From: Apostichopus californicus
Lineage: Eukaryota; Echinodermata; Holothuroidea; Aspidochirotida; Stichopodidae
Assembly: GCA_020650975.1 (NCBI GenBank)
Contig: JAIPMN010276081.1
Coordinates: 1-35,260 of the forward strand
Length of the DNA stretch: 35,260 bases
Direction of reading: 5' to 3'
How positions within the stretch are numbered: position 1 is the first letter of the stretch; every line of letters starts with the position of its first letter. The position numbers and the translations under genes are program-made. Of the stretch, positions 1 to 13,500 are shown one piece after another. The notes under the pieces were generated by a model. That model made no database searches. It was given only the letters and a program-made list of their open reading frames with translations, and was not told where the DNA came from.

Positions 1-1350
1 AACAGGAGAAAAATAAGAGAGGAAATATAAAGAGGCCAAAAAAAGAATTAGTAGAAAAAGGTTTGAGTAGTGGTTTTTAGATTTTGTACTGATTTTGGTC
101 TACACAGATTGATGGTACCACCTGCAGTATTGGTGTAAGAGATGTAATTTTATGACCAGAATCTTTAAAGGTATCAAAATGGAGGAATTAAGGCAGGCTG
201 TTGGCTTTGAGTCAAAGTCCAAACGTGTGATAAAATCCCTTTATGTTTATGGTAAGCAAAGGATGTCAATCTTTCTATTCGGTCTTCTGACTGGCAGTAT
301 CGCCTGTTGTGCAGTAGTTTGAATAAAGACACAAAGTATAGCCCTGGCCTTGAACATTGAATAAAGTCTACATAAGCTGTACAGTATATGTGTGTGTCCA
401 GGACGACAAGATATACAAACAATCCTTTCTAATATAGGTTTCTTTCATTGCATATAACATCTTCAACCTATGTTAGGTATACCAATCGCAATCATCAACT
501 GAACTATTAGCTAACTTCATGCTGGTCTAAAAAATTGTGTGATTTTGTTTGTTGTGAGTTGTGAGATAAATTACCGATCATGGAGTGTGGTAGAACATGA
601 GACAGTAATCTTTGAGTGTGCATGTGGGATAATTTGCGCTGCGATTGATCTTGATCTCGAACTACTTCCAACTGTATGAGAGCTTAATTATGTTCAGTAG
701 ATCATAGAATAAAATGACTTAAAGATCTTGTCAAAATAAATATATGTATTTGCGTGTAGTCTCATCTGTGAAAGCTTCCACTGTATAAACTCCGCCCACA
801 TTGCCGAGACCCCTACTCGACAGAGAGCACATTGTAAGCAGTGTGGTGATTGTCCGCTATGCAACATTATGAACAGCTCTGTGGTAAATATTTTCCCCTT
901 TTGAAGATGAGATTTAAAGCATAATTATGCAACGAAAGGCATCCTCTATACAACAGGAGACAAAAAAGAGAACATATATGATATGTGTGCCCCACACACT
1001 GGCAAATTTAAACATTTAGCTAAATGTCTCATTTCTGCGCTACATATTGTGCATTGTACAATATATACTTCGAAACCTCAGGTTAAGTGCAGATACGATG
1101 CTTTGGATTTGGGCTATGACCATTCTCATACACTGTGCAGCCCATGCACCCTTCTGTCACCTTAATATGTTTATGAATTTTTGGTCATTACGTGAGCTGA
1201 ATGCACACATAGTCAGAAATTCTAATTGGACTATATATAAACAAAAAACACTTGCAACCATTTGCTCAGAAGCTTACAACCAATTTTCATTTTCACCAAA
1301 CCTGATGTCAACTTTGACGGTTTTACCATTTTTTCCTTTTTTTTTAACAG
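1..1350 (+). other. Upstream intron, no gene seen
   Basis: AT-rich sequence that must be the 3' part of an intron, because the exon at 1351 starts with an acceptor and an internal codon. No exon with a matching phase-0 donor and SLC4-like translation was found. A slightly GC-richer patch near 780-860 (ACTCCGCCC) has no clear role. The pyrimidine tract before the acceptor runs from about 1326 to 1347. Confidence 0.7.
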
Positions 1351-1558
1351 TTTGGTCACAACTGGTTTCCTGGTCGTGGTCTCTATCTTGATCTCAGGCG
1401 TCGCTTACCAAACTACATCAGTGATTTCACAGATGGCATCATGGGTACAAAGTCATTTCACAAGTTCATCTCTACCACACTATTTCTGTATTTTGCCTGT
1501 CTTCTGCCATCTATCGCATTCGGTGTGTTAAATGCAAAGAACACAGGGGGAAGGATTG
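1351..1558 (+). CDS. SLC4A11: SLC4A11-like exon: pre-membrane linker and TM1
   Basis: The acceptor is a long T-rich tract ending in AACAG at 1350 and the donor is ATTG|GTGAGT. The exon starts at a codon boundary and ends one base into a codon (69 codons plus 1 nt). It begins [20 protein letters not shown] and continues [14 protein letters not shown]. The 'GRG...D.RRRLP.Y.SDF.DG' pattern is the conserved stretch that leads into the SLC4 membrane domain. Residues about 42-61 form hydrophobic TM1 ([17 protein letters not shown]), followed by the loop [10 protein letters not shown] different reading frame open over 1262-1531 has no conservation and is a shadow. An alternative acceptor CAG at 1397 would drop the conserved GRG motif, so 1351 is preferred. 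The preceding exon is not in the window. Confidence 0.93.
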
Positions 1559-4500
1559 GTGAGTATCTAGGCTGTATATAATGCAAGTCATTTCAAAATA
1601 TGTTCCTGTCATCTGTAATGTTTATAATAATAATAATAATAATACAGTCAGTGGAATTTTATAGCGCCAAATCAGAAACAAGAAGGAGCTGCTCTAGGCG
1701 CAACCAATAAAAGGTACAGAAGGAGTCTTAAGGTAACTCGTTAACATAAATATGGTCCGGTAGCGGGTTCCACAGACGAGGAGCAGGCAAAAACATGTTT
1801 TTTAATGGTGGATTGGGAAGAGAAAAGATAGGCCTTAGCAGAGCGACAAAGACAATGGGCAGGAAAATGCTAAGTTTATGAATTCCATACCCACCCACCC
1901 ATCCTCGACGCCACCCACACACCCCCTTCAACCCACCCCTCAAAGAAGTGAATTTTACAATTTTTGTAGGCAGTGCTTTCTGTTGCATTATCAATCCATC
2001 AATGTCATGTTAATGTCATGTTAATGTCAATGTGACATTCATGATAATAATATGAAAACTTTATTGTTTCAACATAGGGAAAATGCTAAGTTTATGAATT
2101 CCATATCCACCCACCCATCCTCTAAGCCACCCACACACCCTCCACAACACACCCCTCAAAGAAGTGAAGTTTTCAATTTTTATAGGCAGTGCTTTCTGTT
2201 GCATGTCATTCCATCAATGTCATGTTAATGTCAATGTGAAATTCATGATAATAATATGAAAGCTTTATTGTGTCAGCATAAGGAAAATGCTAAGTTTATG
2301 AAGTCCATATCCACCCACCCATCCTCGACGCCACCCACACACTCCCTTCAACCCACCCCTCAAAGTAGTGAATTTTTCAATTTTTATAGCCAGTGCTTTC
2401 TGTTCATATCATGCCATCAATGTCAATGTGACATTCAAGATAATAAAATCAAAGCTTTATTGTGTCAGTCTAGGGAAAATGCTAAGTTTATGAATTCCAT
2501 ACCCACCCACCCACCCATCCTCTAAGCCGCCCACACACCCCTTCAACCCACCCCTCAAAGACGTGAAGTTTTCCATTTTTTTTAAGGCAGAGCTTTCTGT
2601 TCATATCATTCCATCAATGTCAATGTCATCTTAATGTCAGTGTGACATTCATGATAATAATACGAAAGCTTTATTGAGTCAGTCTAGGGAAAATACTCAG
2701 TTTATGAATTTCATATCCACCTACCCATCCTCCTCTAAGCCACCCACCCAACTACTTCAACCCAACCCTCAAAGATGTGAATTTCTCAATGTTTTTTTAA
2801 TACTTACTTTCATCTGAGGTAATGCAAAGTATCAATCAATGCCATCTAAATAATTTTTATTGAAGAAGTTGGGATCTCAATGTAACACTTCAAATAATAG
2901 AGGGTGCATGTAATTGTCACCTACCTGAAGACATGATTGTCTAGAAGATTCATAGCTTTCAGTAAATTTAATGTTTTGTGTAATTCAAAGCAGGAATACC
3001 ACTTTGTTTTACAATATTTTCTTCATCCATATATTTAAACTATATTTGCCCTTTATAAAGTCTACAGTGAGGCAAGGCTCAATCAGGATAACTCTACTAT
3101 AAGTTTAGTTCTTTTTATAACTGGTTAGATTTTTATTTAGACCCAGAAAGGAAGCCTTTTTACCTTTAGCAGTTAAATGTGTGACTATTAACTTTTTTTA
3201 GTAACAGAGATATATGATGGCAAATGCTACATGAAATATAACTATTTGATTCATTTCTCAATATATGTATTTATGACTCCAGACACATGTGAGCTCTTCG
3301 AATAAACTTTCTGTTTCGCATTTCATAAAGACAAAAAAAAGGGCAGGGGGGATGGAAACAGTCCAAAGAGTTTGTAGATATGTAGTAATTTTTAGTTAGG
3401 GTCTGCAATCCATGTCAAAGTTCAACATAGATCTACCTAAAAACTATTGCTACTATACCACATGTGCCGACTTAAAGGCAGAAATGTTTGGTTTTCAGAG
3501 AGAGACCTGGGTTTTAATTATTTCCTTTTCACCATTTCAGATTTTTTCAACTCATCGCTGTTCAAAATAAATGTCAGTGAAATGATAATATCCACATAAT
3601 GCATTGTTGGATATCATTATTCATTGTTGTTTACCTGTAGACATATCTTAAGTACATCTACCTGTGTGTTGATGTCGTCGATGATATATTCATTAACCCT
3701 GATAATGCCTTCACATCAAATAGTAAATGTCCTTGCCGACAGGTCGTCAAGTGGATCTCTTACCTTAGTTCCGACGATGTTGTGAATTTGACTCTCCATA
3801 ATTTTCATGTTGAGAATGCTGTTGTTATTTCGTAAGAATAGCTGCCTGCAAGCGAGCGCTAATGACGTTGCATACAGTAGTCCTCAGAGAGCCGTTGAAT
3901 CGGCCTACAGCTAGGGCTTTGAATGTTTACATACGGTGAGCATTGAAGCCTCTAGACTTTACCAAGGAGCCATGTCCATCCATTATTGTTTTAGTAAATT
4001 CATCTTTATTGTCTCCAGGGTGTTAAACTCTTGACACTTTTCTTTGATGACTATAAACTGTATAAGATGAGAGTACGAAAGAGCTTCTTAACTAGTTCTA
4101 CTTTCTTCGACTTAATTTTTTGTTTTTTAATTGTACAGAACTGGAAATTGTTTCCATCTGGTCAATTGTCTTGGAAAATTATGAGAATTAAAGCGATATG
4201 TTGACTCGCATAAGTTTAATTAACTTGTCATTCCCATGATACAAATTTAGGTGCTTCTAGTCTAATCAGGTAATGCACAGTATATTTGTGTTTACCCTTT
4301 GCACTGCAAATCCCTCTTTTATGGAAAAGATGCATGAAGAGGGAAGGAATGGGGGTGGGTGATGGGTGATGGTTGCAAGAGGACATGAGTGAGATGGAGA
4401 GTAGGGGTAGGAGTTCACAGGAATCTGAGAAGAAGATGCAGGAGTCAAGAAAGAGGCTGGGTCATATGAAAACAGGAAGAGAGAGAGAGAGAGCTAGAAG

Positions 4501-7500
4501 GGGAACGTAGAAAGGGAAGAGGGAGGAAAGAGGGGGGAGGGGGGGTTGACTATGCTAAGAAAGGATAGGAAGAGATGTAAATTAGGCAGAAGCTAGGGTC
4601 CACAACAAAATAAATCTCTGTATGCATATTTCATCAAATATGTCTCTAATTAGGACTCCTAAGTGAAAAGTCAAACTTTTCCCATAAATATGCGTAGGCT
4701 ATTAAGGGATAGTGACAAATTAAATTATTTTGACATTATGAAAGTCAGACCAACTTTCCTTTCTTTTAATAGATATATATATTTTTTCCTATATATATAT
4801 TTATGACTCCTTAGAGAAGAGTCAAACTTTTCCCATAAATATGCATAGGCTATTAAGGGATAGTGACAAAATAATATATTTTGATTTTCTGAAGTCAGAG
4901 CAACTTTCATTTTTCTTTTATAGATAAATATATATTTTCATATACATTTAAATGTTTTAATAATTTGTTGTCCAAAACATGAATCACTATTACTATTTGT
5001 TTACCTCAGTGAATATGAATCAGAAGTTATCGCTACCCTAGCGAGCAGCTGAGCAGAAATCTTCCTTTCTGATTGTATTTCTGCATGCTGTGTCTTCGAT
5101 CTAATATTTGAAGGCATCGAACCCTTTCATACCTTTAATACATAACATAAAACAATCTCCCCCGTGGATCTCATCTATACCAACATAAATTAGTGTATGT
5201 ATGGGCTAATTGAAAACAGGTAACTTAGATAACTATCGACCCCCAGAGACAAGTTCCATCTTTCAGTTTGTTTTCGACAAAGTGCGGCAATTAAGCTTGT
5301 CTTTTAAATATTGATGACTTCTAAGTAGCAGTCCAGATTTCTATTTTTAATTTCTTCAGCTTTACCTTTTTCCCAATTTCTTTTCTTTTTTTGGTCTAAT
5401 GCATAAGGGACTAAATTTCATCAACAAATTTAAAATGCTTCAAGTGGCAGTGACCTGTGAGATTTTGTCAAATTATGAAAACTCAGGTGGTCAGTCAGAA
5501 AAAGTATATAATTATATGGAATTCAAGCACTTTTCTAAGAATGAGATGATTGATTGATTTTTTTTATGATTTAAGTATATCTGGATGGTTGGCCAGAACC
5601 ATTAATATAAAAGAATAAATAGTAATACAGAAGTGGTGAATTATGGGTCATGCTTGGTGAATCTGAATGCATAAATGGGAGTAGGTACAGATTGTGTGAC
5701 AGCCTTTTCAACAGCTCATACCAGGAGTTCAGTTTATTCATCAGGGAAACCAGGAATCTCATGGTGGAGGGGGGGAGGCTGGTGTGGGGTGGGGTGGGAT
5801 GGTGGTGGGTAGCAGTGTGTTTCACATGTATGCAATGCCTGTATTCACGAAGAGTTTAAACTACAAACTGTGACAAAAAGAAATGCTTTTATTCCATGAG
5901 ACTTTCTAGTGACTGTTTTTTCATACACTGAGGATGCCATATACATTAAACTGATCCAGCAGGGTGACATCACAGATTGATTGTCTCATCATGAACTCAT
6001 TCTCACCATTGATCATCAATGCTGCATGGTTATATAATCTATGATTTCTGGAGCTTTAGGGTGCATGTTACGATATACATCATTTGAGGGGGGGGGGGGG
6101 AAGAGGGGGAAAAAAGAAAGAAATGAAAATAAAAAAAATATAGAAATGAAGTCAATCCCTAGACATGTATCAAAGGCATTAATCCTTCCCAGAAAATCCT
6201 TTCAATGTCTAGTGCCTAGAGGGTAGAGCTATATAAAGGGCTGTCACCACGGAAACTTCCATTCCGTCCCTGACTAATCCTCGCTAACACCTCGCACATC
6301 AAGGTAAACAATTTTTAAGTAAGAAGCTCTCTTTACCGACAAGAGCCAAGATCTAATTAAGTGCTGGAGCTATATTACTGAGGGAATCGTAAGATCATAT
6401 ATTCAAGTTTTAGGCGTTTGAAATGTTCTCACCATCCTTTAAAGTTGACTTGTTATGTTAATGCATGGAGCTATTAAGGAAATTTGGTTAATATTTAGTT
6501 AATAGCTCCATGGTTAATGTTACTTACATATACAGGGAGCAATATCTTGAGGAAGTTTTTGAGAGATTGTTGATGTGTTATCATCACCATTTCTGATATG
6601 TTTGTCCAAGCAATATGTACACTTCTTAACTTGGTACAGCTTGTTGTATTTGGAGAAAATTATACTCCAGCACACCAGGGGTGCAACCATCATGATTGTA
6701 CTAGGGGCAGATAAGAGGTTATGTTTTCCAGGGGAGGGGGTGCCTAAGAGAAGGGGTTTCCCCCTGCCCTTTGAGAAATTTTGGTGAAATGGAGGATGTG
6801 TAGATGCAAAATGGTGCTAAATTTGGCAACTTTTGGAACAATGTTTAAGAGCTTTGTTATGTTTAGGTTGTACCACACATACTTGTTGTATATTAGTACA
6901 TGTTTTCTGTTATATTGAGCCTGCCTGTATCCATAATTCTTGTGACAGTGTAGTCTCAGTGTAATTATTAGAATTATATCTCTTAAAAAGGAAAAGAGAA
7001 GTTATTTTCTGTAAGTTGTGTTAGAGAGTTTAATATCAGAATTTAATTTTAATGGTTAAGATGAATAAATATAAACCGGTCGACCCCTTTAAATTTGCAG
7101 AGTGTGCTGTTTTATCATAGCCTCTATCTGGCCTCGGATGCAGTGCATAGCTTGTTATTGATTAAGATGAAAAATAATGAGCTCTAGAAACCTGGGGAAT
7201 ATTTTAATTCCATACCAGGGTATCATTTTCAAGTCAAAGTTAGGAAAAAAACAAAACAAATAGAAAATAAACTTGTGAATCTCTTTAATAGAGAGTGTGG
7301 TGTTCCATCGTAGACTCTGTCTCGACTCAAATGTAACGTATAGTTCCATAATGCCGGGTACGCTTTCACTCTGAGGTATTCGAAAAACATATCTGGCCTG
7401 AATTTTCATCAGTCTAAAAATCTACTTAGCGTTCAAATATCAAATTCCACACAGCAGTCATGAACACAGCTTTTCAAAATTTGCCAGAGGCACAACATTT

Positions 7501-10500
7501 GGTTCATTACTTATTAGCATTGAACTAGGCTGTACAGTGATGTCATTTGGATGCTGCCTTAGGCAACATATTTAGCTTAGCTTGCTTTTGGAATATTATC
7601 ATGAATATTTCATCGATAATGGTTATAGTTAGAGCTCCTACGCCTGATATTGCCATGTCTTTCATAACGATGCCGTTTACGTTAGTTTCACAGTCGAATA
7701 ATCAACCTGCAGTCTAGCAGAAAATTACTCTAGCAAATATTCTCAATAAATCTTTGCGAGTTAGTGCATTATGGAAATGATTTGATTCTAGGGCGTCCAG
7801 ATATTTTTATAATTTGTTAAAAGCGACTTCTAAGATTCTGGCCGAGAAAACAGCTGGTTTCATCAGAGCATTTCACAAGGATGAAAGTTTAAAGCTTTCC
7901 CTGCAGACAGTATTCGCTGTGTTTCTGATCTATAGAAAAGTTTTAATAAGAATGGTTTGTTAGGGCAGGTCTGTCTCGTGGAGGTTGCAAAAGTGCATGC
8001 TTTGTTCATTTGTCACTCCAGAATTTTTTTCCCTTGAATTATAATATCATTCAAGAGGATCTGAACATGATTGGCGAGTGCCTGGGGAGCATGGGAGAGG
8101 GCCTGTGCCCCTTAAAATTTTATAATACAGTCGTATACACTGGCAACATTTAAACTTGTACTACACAAATGTAATTAAAATGTTGCAAACCAAAAACATT
8201 TAAAATGGGCTGGGATCCCTCTTCTTAATCCTCTCCCATTACACCCCTTCCTAGAATTGAGATAAGCCAATGTTTGTGCCCTTCCCAAAGGATTAAAACA
8301 TTGGCTATGGTCTGGGGGACCAAGATTTGTATTCAAGCAATATATTGTGTGTAAACAAGATCTCTATGCAGGGTTAAGCCAGAGTTTCATCAAGCTTGTC
8401 TCACGTCCCTTTCATCTACATACTACAGTTTATAAAGACTCATATTGTAAACAAATAGCTGTTTAATATATGCTCCTTGGATTAGCACTAGAGAAGTAAA
8501 AAAAAGACAGAATAAAAAAGACAGAAAAGAAAAAGGAAAAGATAAGGTAAATGTAGCAAATTAATCGGCTGGCTGCAAAGTCTCAGAAGATAATAACTGA
8601 TCCATAAATCTTCATCAGATTCTTCTCAACATGCCGCGGACAGATATGTTTACAGTAGTCCTCTACTTTGATTTTAGACACTGTTGTCTGCCTAGGTCAC
8701 AGCGTTGACGGATAGGATGTTAGGAATACAAACAAATCCCAAAGAGATTGAGAATCCCAGTTTCAGATTTTGAAGGTCTAGGATGAAAACTTTCTGTTAG
8801 ATGCCTGGTTATTTCGTCACTGATTTATCGCTGACACAGACAAACTGTTTCATATATGATACAATTAAGTGTTCGTCCCACTTGCTCGGTAAAGCAAGCC
8901 TTGCCCTTTGCTACATTGTATCTGCGATACATGTTATTTATGTTTTGAGAGTTACTTTGGTCTATACGTACGTATAAGTGTATAAAGAATGGATTCATTC
9001 TGTCACTAGCATGATCGCATATGATAGCATTGGGGGATATGTGGGGAGTTAGAAAAACTTCTGATCAACCCTCAGTTTGTTTGTATATATATTTGTAGGC
9101 ACTATAATAGCCTAATAGGTGACAATTGTAGTGAACTAATTACCATAATCATTGATTGGATCGATAAATATTTTTAATGAATTTGTGAGAGATTTATGAG
9201 GAAGTAGAAAATAATTTATCAGGGATTGTAACTATACCTCATCAGAACTAGTCTCCTGTTTTATCTTTTTGCCATAAAATTAATTAAGCTACTTGAATTA
9301 TCTACAGGTGAAAGTCCAGAACTTTCAGATACTTAGCTGTTTACATTCGAGATTTGGGAGCAAATGTTGTTGCAATGTTTTGACATTATGCTTCAAGGCA
9401 ATATTCACAATCAGGTTCCACCTGACTTCATAGATGTGCTCCAAGTCAATGTTACACAAAAATGCAGGAGGTCAATGAACGCTTCCCCTGCCATTCGTTA
9501 AATTCTGAGGTGTTTTCTAAAGTTTTCGGTGACATAGCTTCTTCCGTTTATCCTCCAAAGATTTGGACAAGTGCTAGAATGTACGATGAAAAAGTTGGTA
9601 TGAAGCACTCAAGAGTCCCCTGTAGCCCACCTGTCTCATAATCGAGGCATATAGCAGCAGATATCTACACTTCAGCACCTTAGCCAGGGCAATTATGTGA
9701 TTTTAGTACTCTGTAAATGTCATTGATTGATTGATTGATGGATCGATTAAAAAGATAGATTCTGATCTAGATCTGTAATTGTATTTTACTGAGTATAGCA
9801 TACCACTTAAAGGCCTAAATATTTTATGAAATTACAGTAATTTTGTTATATGTCAATAAGGAAAAAAAAAAGAAGAAACTTCTAACATATCTGACAGCTA
9901 TTCCATTTCACAATTTACATGCAACATTCATTGCTTATCCATGGAATTTTATCAATTCCATCATCTGGACAAACTTTTCTACGTCATGAAGTCGCCTCCA
10001 ATGTTCGCAACAGGGTTTCTATATTGAATAAAATTCTCATTTATTGTCCAGGCCATGATTCCTGATGCATTAATGAGGGAGTTGCTTTTTGTTATGAATT
10101 AATACTTAATCAAGTTATATTGATGTCTTCCCACAGGAGGCCTAACTAACAAGAACTTCTCTTAAGGGATGGACTTGAAAGTCTTCCCAAAAAATTCAAT
10201 GGTTTTATTTCAAAAGGTTTGTTTTTGAAAGAAAAAAATGATGAAAAAGATTTTTATTTACAATAATATTCTTATATCAGACAGGGATATGACTTAGAGG
10301 GATATGACTTAGAGGCCCTATTCATGATGGATTCTTTATAAAAACAAAAAAAATCTTACTGTACATGATGCAGCTGGTAGTGTCAGCTCTAGGCTGATGA
10401 AAATTAGTTTTATAGTGGAGACCATTGTAGCTTGGTTTATTCATGGTTTAATCAGCAAGAATGCAATACTATTTGTACTTTTAAGGTAAACTGGTCTATC

Positions 10501-13500
10501 GTGATATTAATGTGAGACATTGTTTGTTATGTTTTGAAATTTTGTTCATTTCCATTATATTAATTATGACAGTTTGTTTCACCCATCCCCATCACATGTA
10601 CTGAGCCTATCTAATGTAGATCAGGTAAAAAAAACAACTAATTAACTTAATAAGTAACTGTGAGGAAGAAATTCAGGAACGTTGTTTCCTTTTGTGAAGA
10701 GGGAGGGGTAGGGGGTGGGGATGGGGGGGGGGGGTAGATAGATAGGAAAGAGGAGGTTGTGTACTTTCCTAGGTATACACTGCTGTACATTTTCTATTAC
10801 AGTAGTACATTGATCTATTTTTGTAATCATGGCGTCATTCAGCTAGGCAATTACATACACACAGCATTAAAAAGCATTTGAAGATCCGCAGCCTTCAGTT
10901 CCTATAGTTTAAAAATTCGGAGCATTGACGAGAGTGGTTAGAAATCTCCTTCAAACAAGTAGCGTCCTTGGCAGCACTGAAAAAGCTTGTCAATGACAAA
11001 AATGGTCCGTCATAAATCAGGAGATAATTTCTGTCTCGATTTCACTACGGTCTTTCACCTCGCAAGGCTAATCGTTCGTGACTCTCGTGATACACCTGCT
11101 TCCCTTCCTGACCCTTGATCGTAGATTAATTTCCTGGACATTAAATCACTTCGACCATGTTGGTAAGAACTTGTTTGCAGTTCAGTTTACCCGGTCACGT
11201 TTCTCTCTGGGACAAACTGACCGTGTTTGCGCATACCTTTGTCTAATGAGAATCTATTGCGATCCCATTAGATCAATTACTTGAGTTTGTCCATAGTCTG
11301 CTGCAGGAGGTCAAAGGAACTAGTTTATCTAAAGGAGAGTGTTTAATAAAATTGATGGGTTGAGTTACAGTTTATTTTAGTTTTTTTTCATTCAATTGAC
11401 TATAAGATGAAGTACATTTCACAGATGGATTTGATTTACAAAGGCCGGGAAGCTTGACACTTGCAGCCATCTTAGTAGTACTTTTTTTCGACAGAGGAAA
11501 AACACTAAACTACAATTCTTATTTCTGTTTGAATGCCAGAGGCTGCAATTTTTTCTTTGTGTGATGTGTAATATTGATAACCTGAGGATTTTCCCATTGG
11601 GATCTTTTTTATTAATATAATCAATATCACATTAGCACACACAAAAAAATGAATGGCCATGTAATGAATAATTAAAGGTTTCAAGCTTCCAGCACTGTAA
11701 TGACCATATGGAGTTTACTTTGTATGATGGAAGAATAGAGAGAGGAGCGGAGCAGGGGAGGGGGGAAGGGCAGGGGGGAGGGCAGGGGGCGGGCAGGGAG
11801 TGAGGTCAGTGGTTTATCTAATGCATGCAGCCTATCACATGATGGTTTATGAGGAAGTATGCTTCTCCACAGTTTGAAATTATGGAATCACAGTTAACCC
11901 TGTCCTGCCTTCCTTGTGAGGCCTATAATGGGGAATCTCCTACCATGCCCTAGGTCAGCAGAGGACGCTGTCATATCCTAGTTCTAGTGCCACCAAACTT
12001 GACAAACTGCGGTCTCTGAAATCACTGAGAATTCCTCTGCGGATTCTCTGAAGGACACTTCAGGGCGAACAACATGCACATTCCCTATTAAAGGTAGACG
12101 TAGTGTGACATATTCCAGCTAACATATACCACTCATAACTAACACATTTCAGCAACAAAAGTTGCCCACTGTTCGTTTGGCAACTTTACACATGCCTGGT
12201 CGTCAACCAATCAGAAAGCTTCTGAACGGTATTTTCAGTTAGAGTCTAAGGTTTGAGAGTCAGTAAAATTGTATCCAAATCTCGAAATGGAATTTACTAG
12301 ACTTATTCCTGCGATCCTTCTAGGAATTATATTGAAAGACAAGATCTTGAGAACATATTTTTACAGCTAGAACATAGATTATTAAAGATACATATCTTTG
12401 TAGACCTGTAAACAGTATAGATCCCGCACATTAGCAGCGCCACAGAGCCATATCTACGACTCTCTTAGGACCGATATGACAGCCACCTCTGTAAAACACT
12501 TAATGATCTCCATTACATGCATATAAGTCAGTGATAAGCAAATTTAGTATAAGAGAAATAGATTATAAACAAGGACATTCAGGACTGGTCCAGACAAAAA
12601 AAAATTGTATGGTAAACTATGTATTATAAATGAAGTAAGGGAATAATGTGTACTAAGGTAATGTAATATGAGGCTAAGGCTAAGTACATTTAAGAAACTC
12701 ATACCAGGCAATTATCAATTAAATTGTGAAAATCCATTAATTGATGATCGTACAATTCCTTAGCTGAATCTCTGTATGGTCAGAATTTCAATTCATTAAA
12801 GAAGAAAAAGTGAGAATGTTTTTTCATATTTTCCCATTTTCACTTCTTATGAATACTAATTAGATATTAAGAAATTGAAATATCTATTTGTAGTCATCAA
12901 CTTGTTCCTAGTTATAGTGTTAATTCAGTTCTCTAGAACATCTAGGAGAGAGTCAGAAGTCATCATGATACTCCACATACCTATTGAAGAACCTAATATT
13001 ACTCCAAAGCCTTTTTTTTTTTTTTTTAATTGCTAGAAGTCGATGAGTTAAATGCAAACAGAAAAGCCTTATAAGTAAATGCCATGACTGGAAATTTTTG
13101 GAAAATACTTTATTTTTTTGATATGCGATATTATTAAGCCCTGTGTGAGTGAACTCGCAATATCAACATGTCATTACATGTAGATTATAAGTACATGTAG
13201 ATTAAAAGAAAACATAATCAACAGCTATTAACAGCAATTTAATATTGCAAGCTCATTTTTTCCCTTTTCTTCATCCTGTTGGATACTAAATCACCAATGG
13301 TTCTATTGTTCATTGGTCTGTTTAAATAATTTATATTTATATAGCTACAGTTATAGATTCGTCTCAAATAGTGAAGTTGATTTGAAATTGTTCACTTTGC
13401 TCTATACGTGTGATTGTAAATACTAAATTGTCTCGAACAGAAAATGTTAACGATTGTAACAAATATGTTAATCACTCACTCGTTATAACCTTCACTTCGT

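Noticed and set aside
1262-1531. Plus-strand open frame overlapping the TM1 exon
   Set aside because: Wrong frame; the conserved SLC4A11 residues are in the frame that begins at the 1351 acceptor.
2256-2525. Pro/His-rich open frame
   Set aside because: Translation of the satellite units only.
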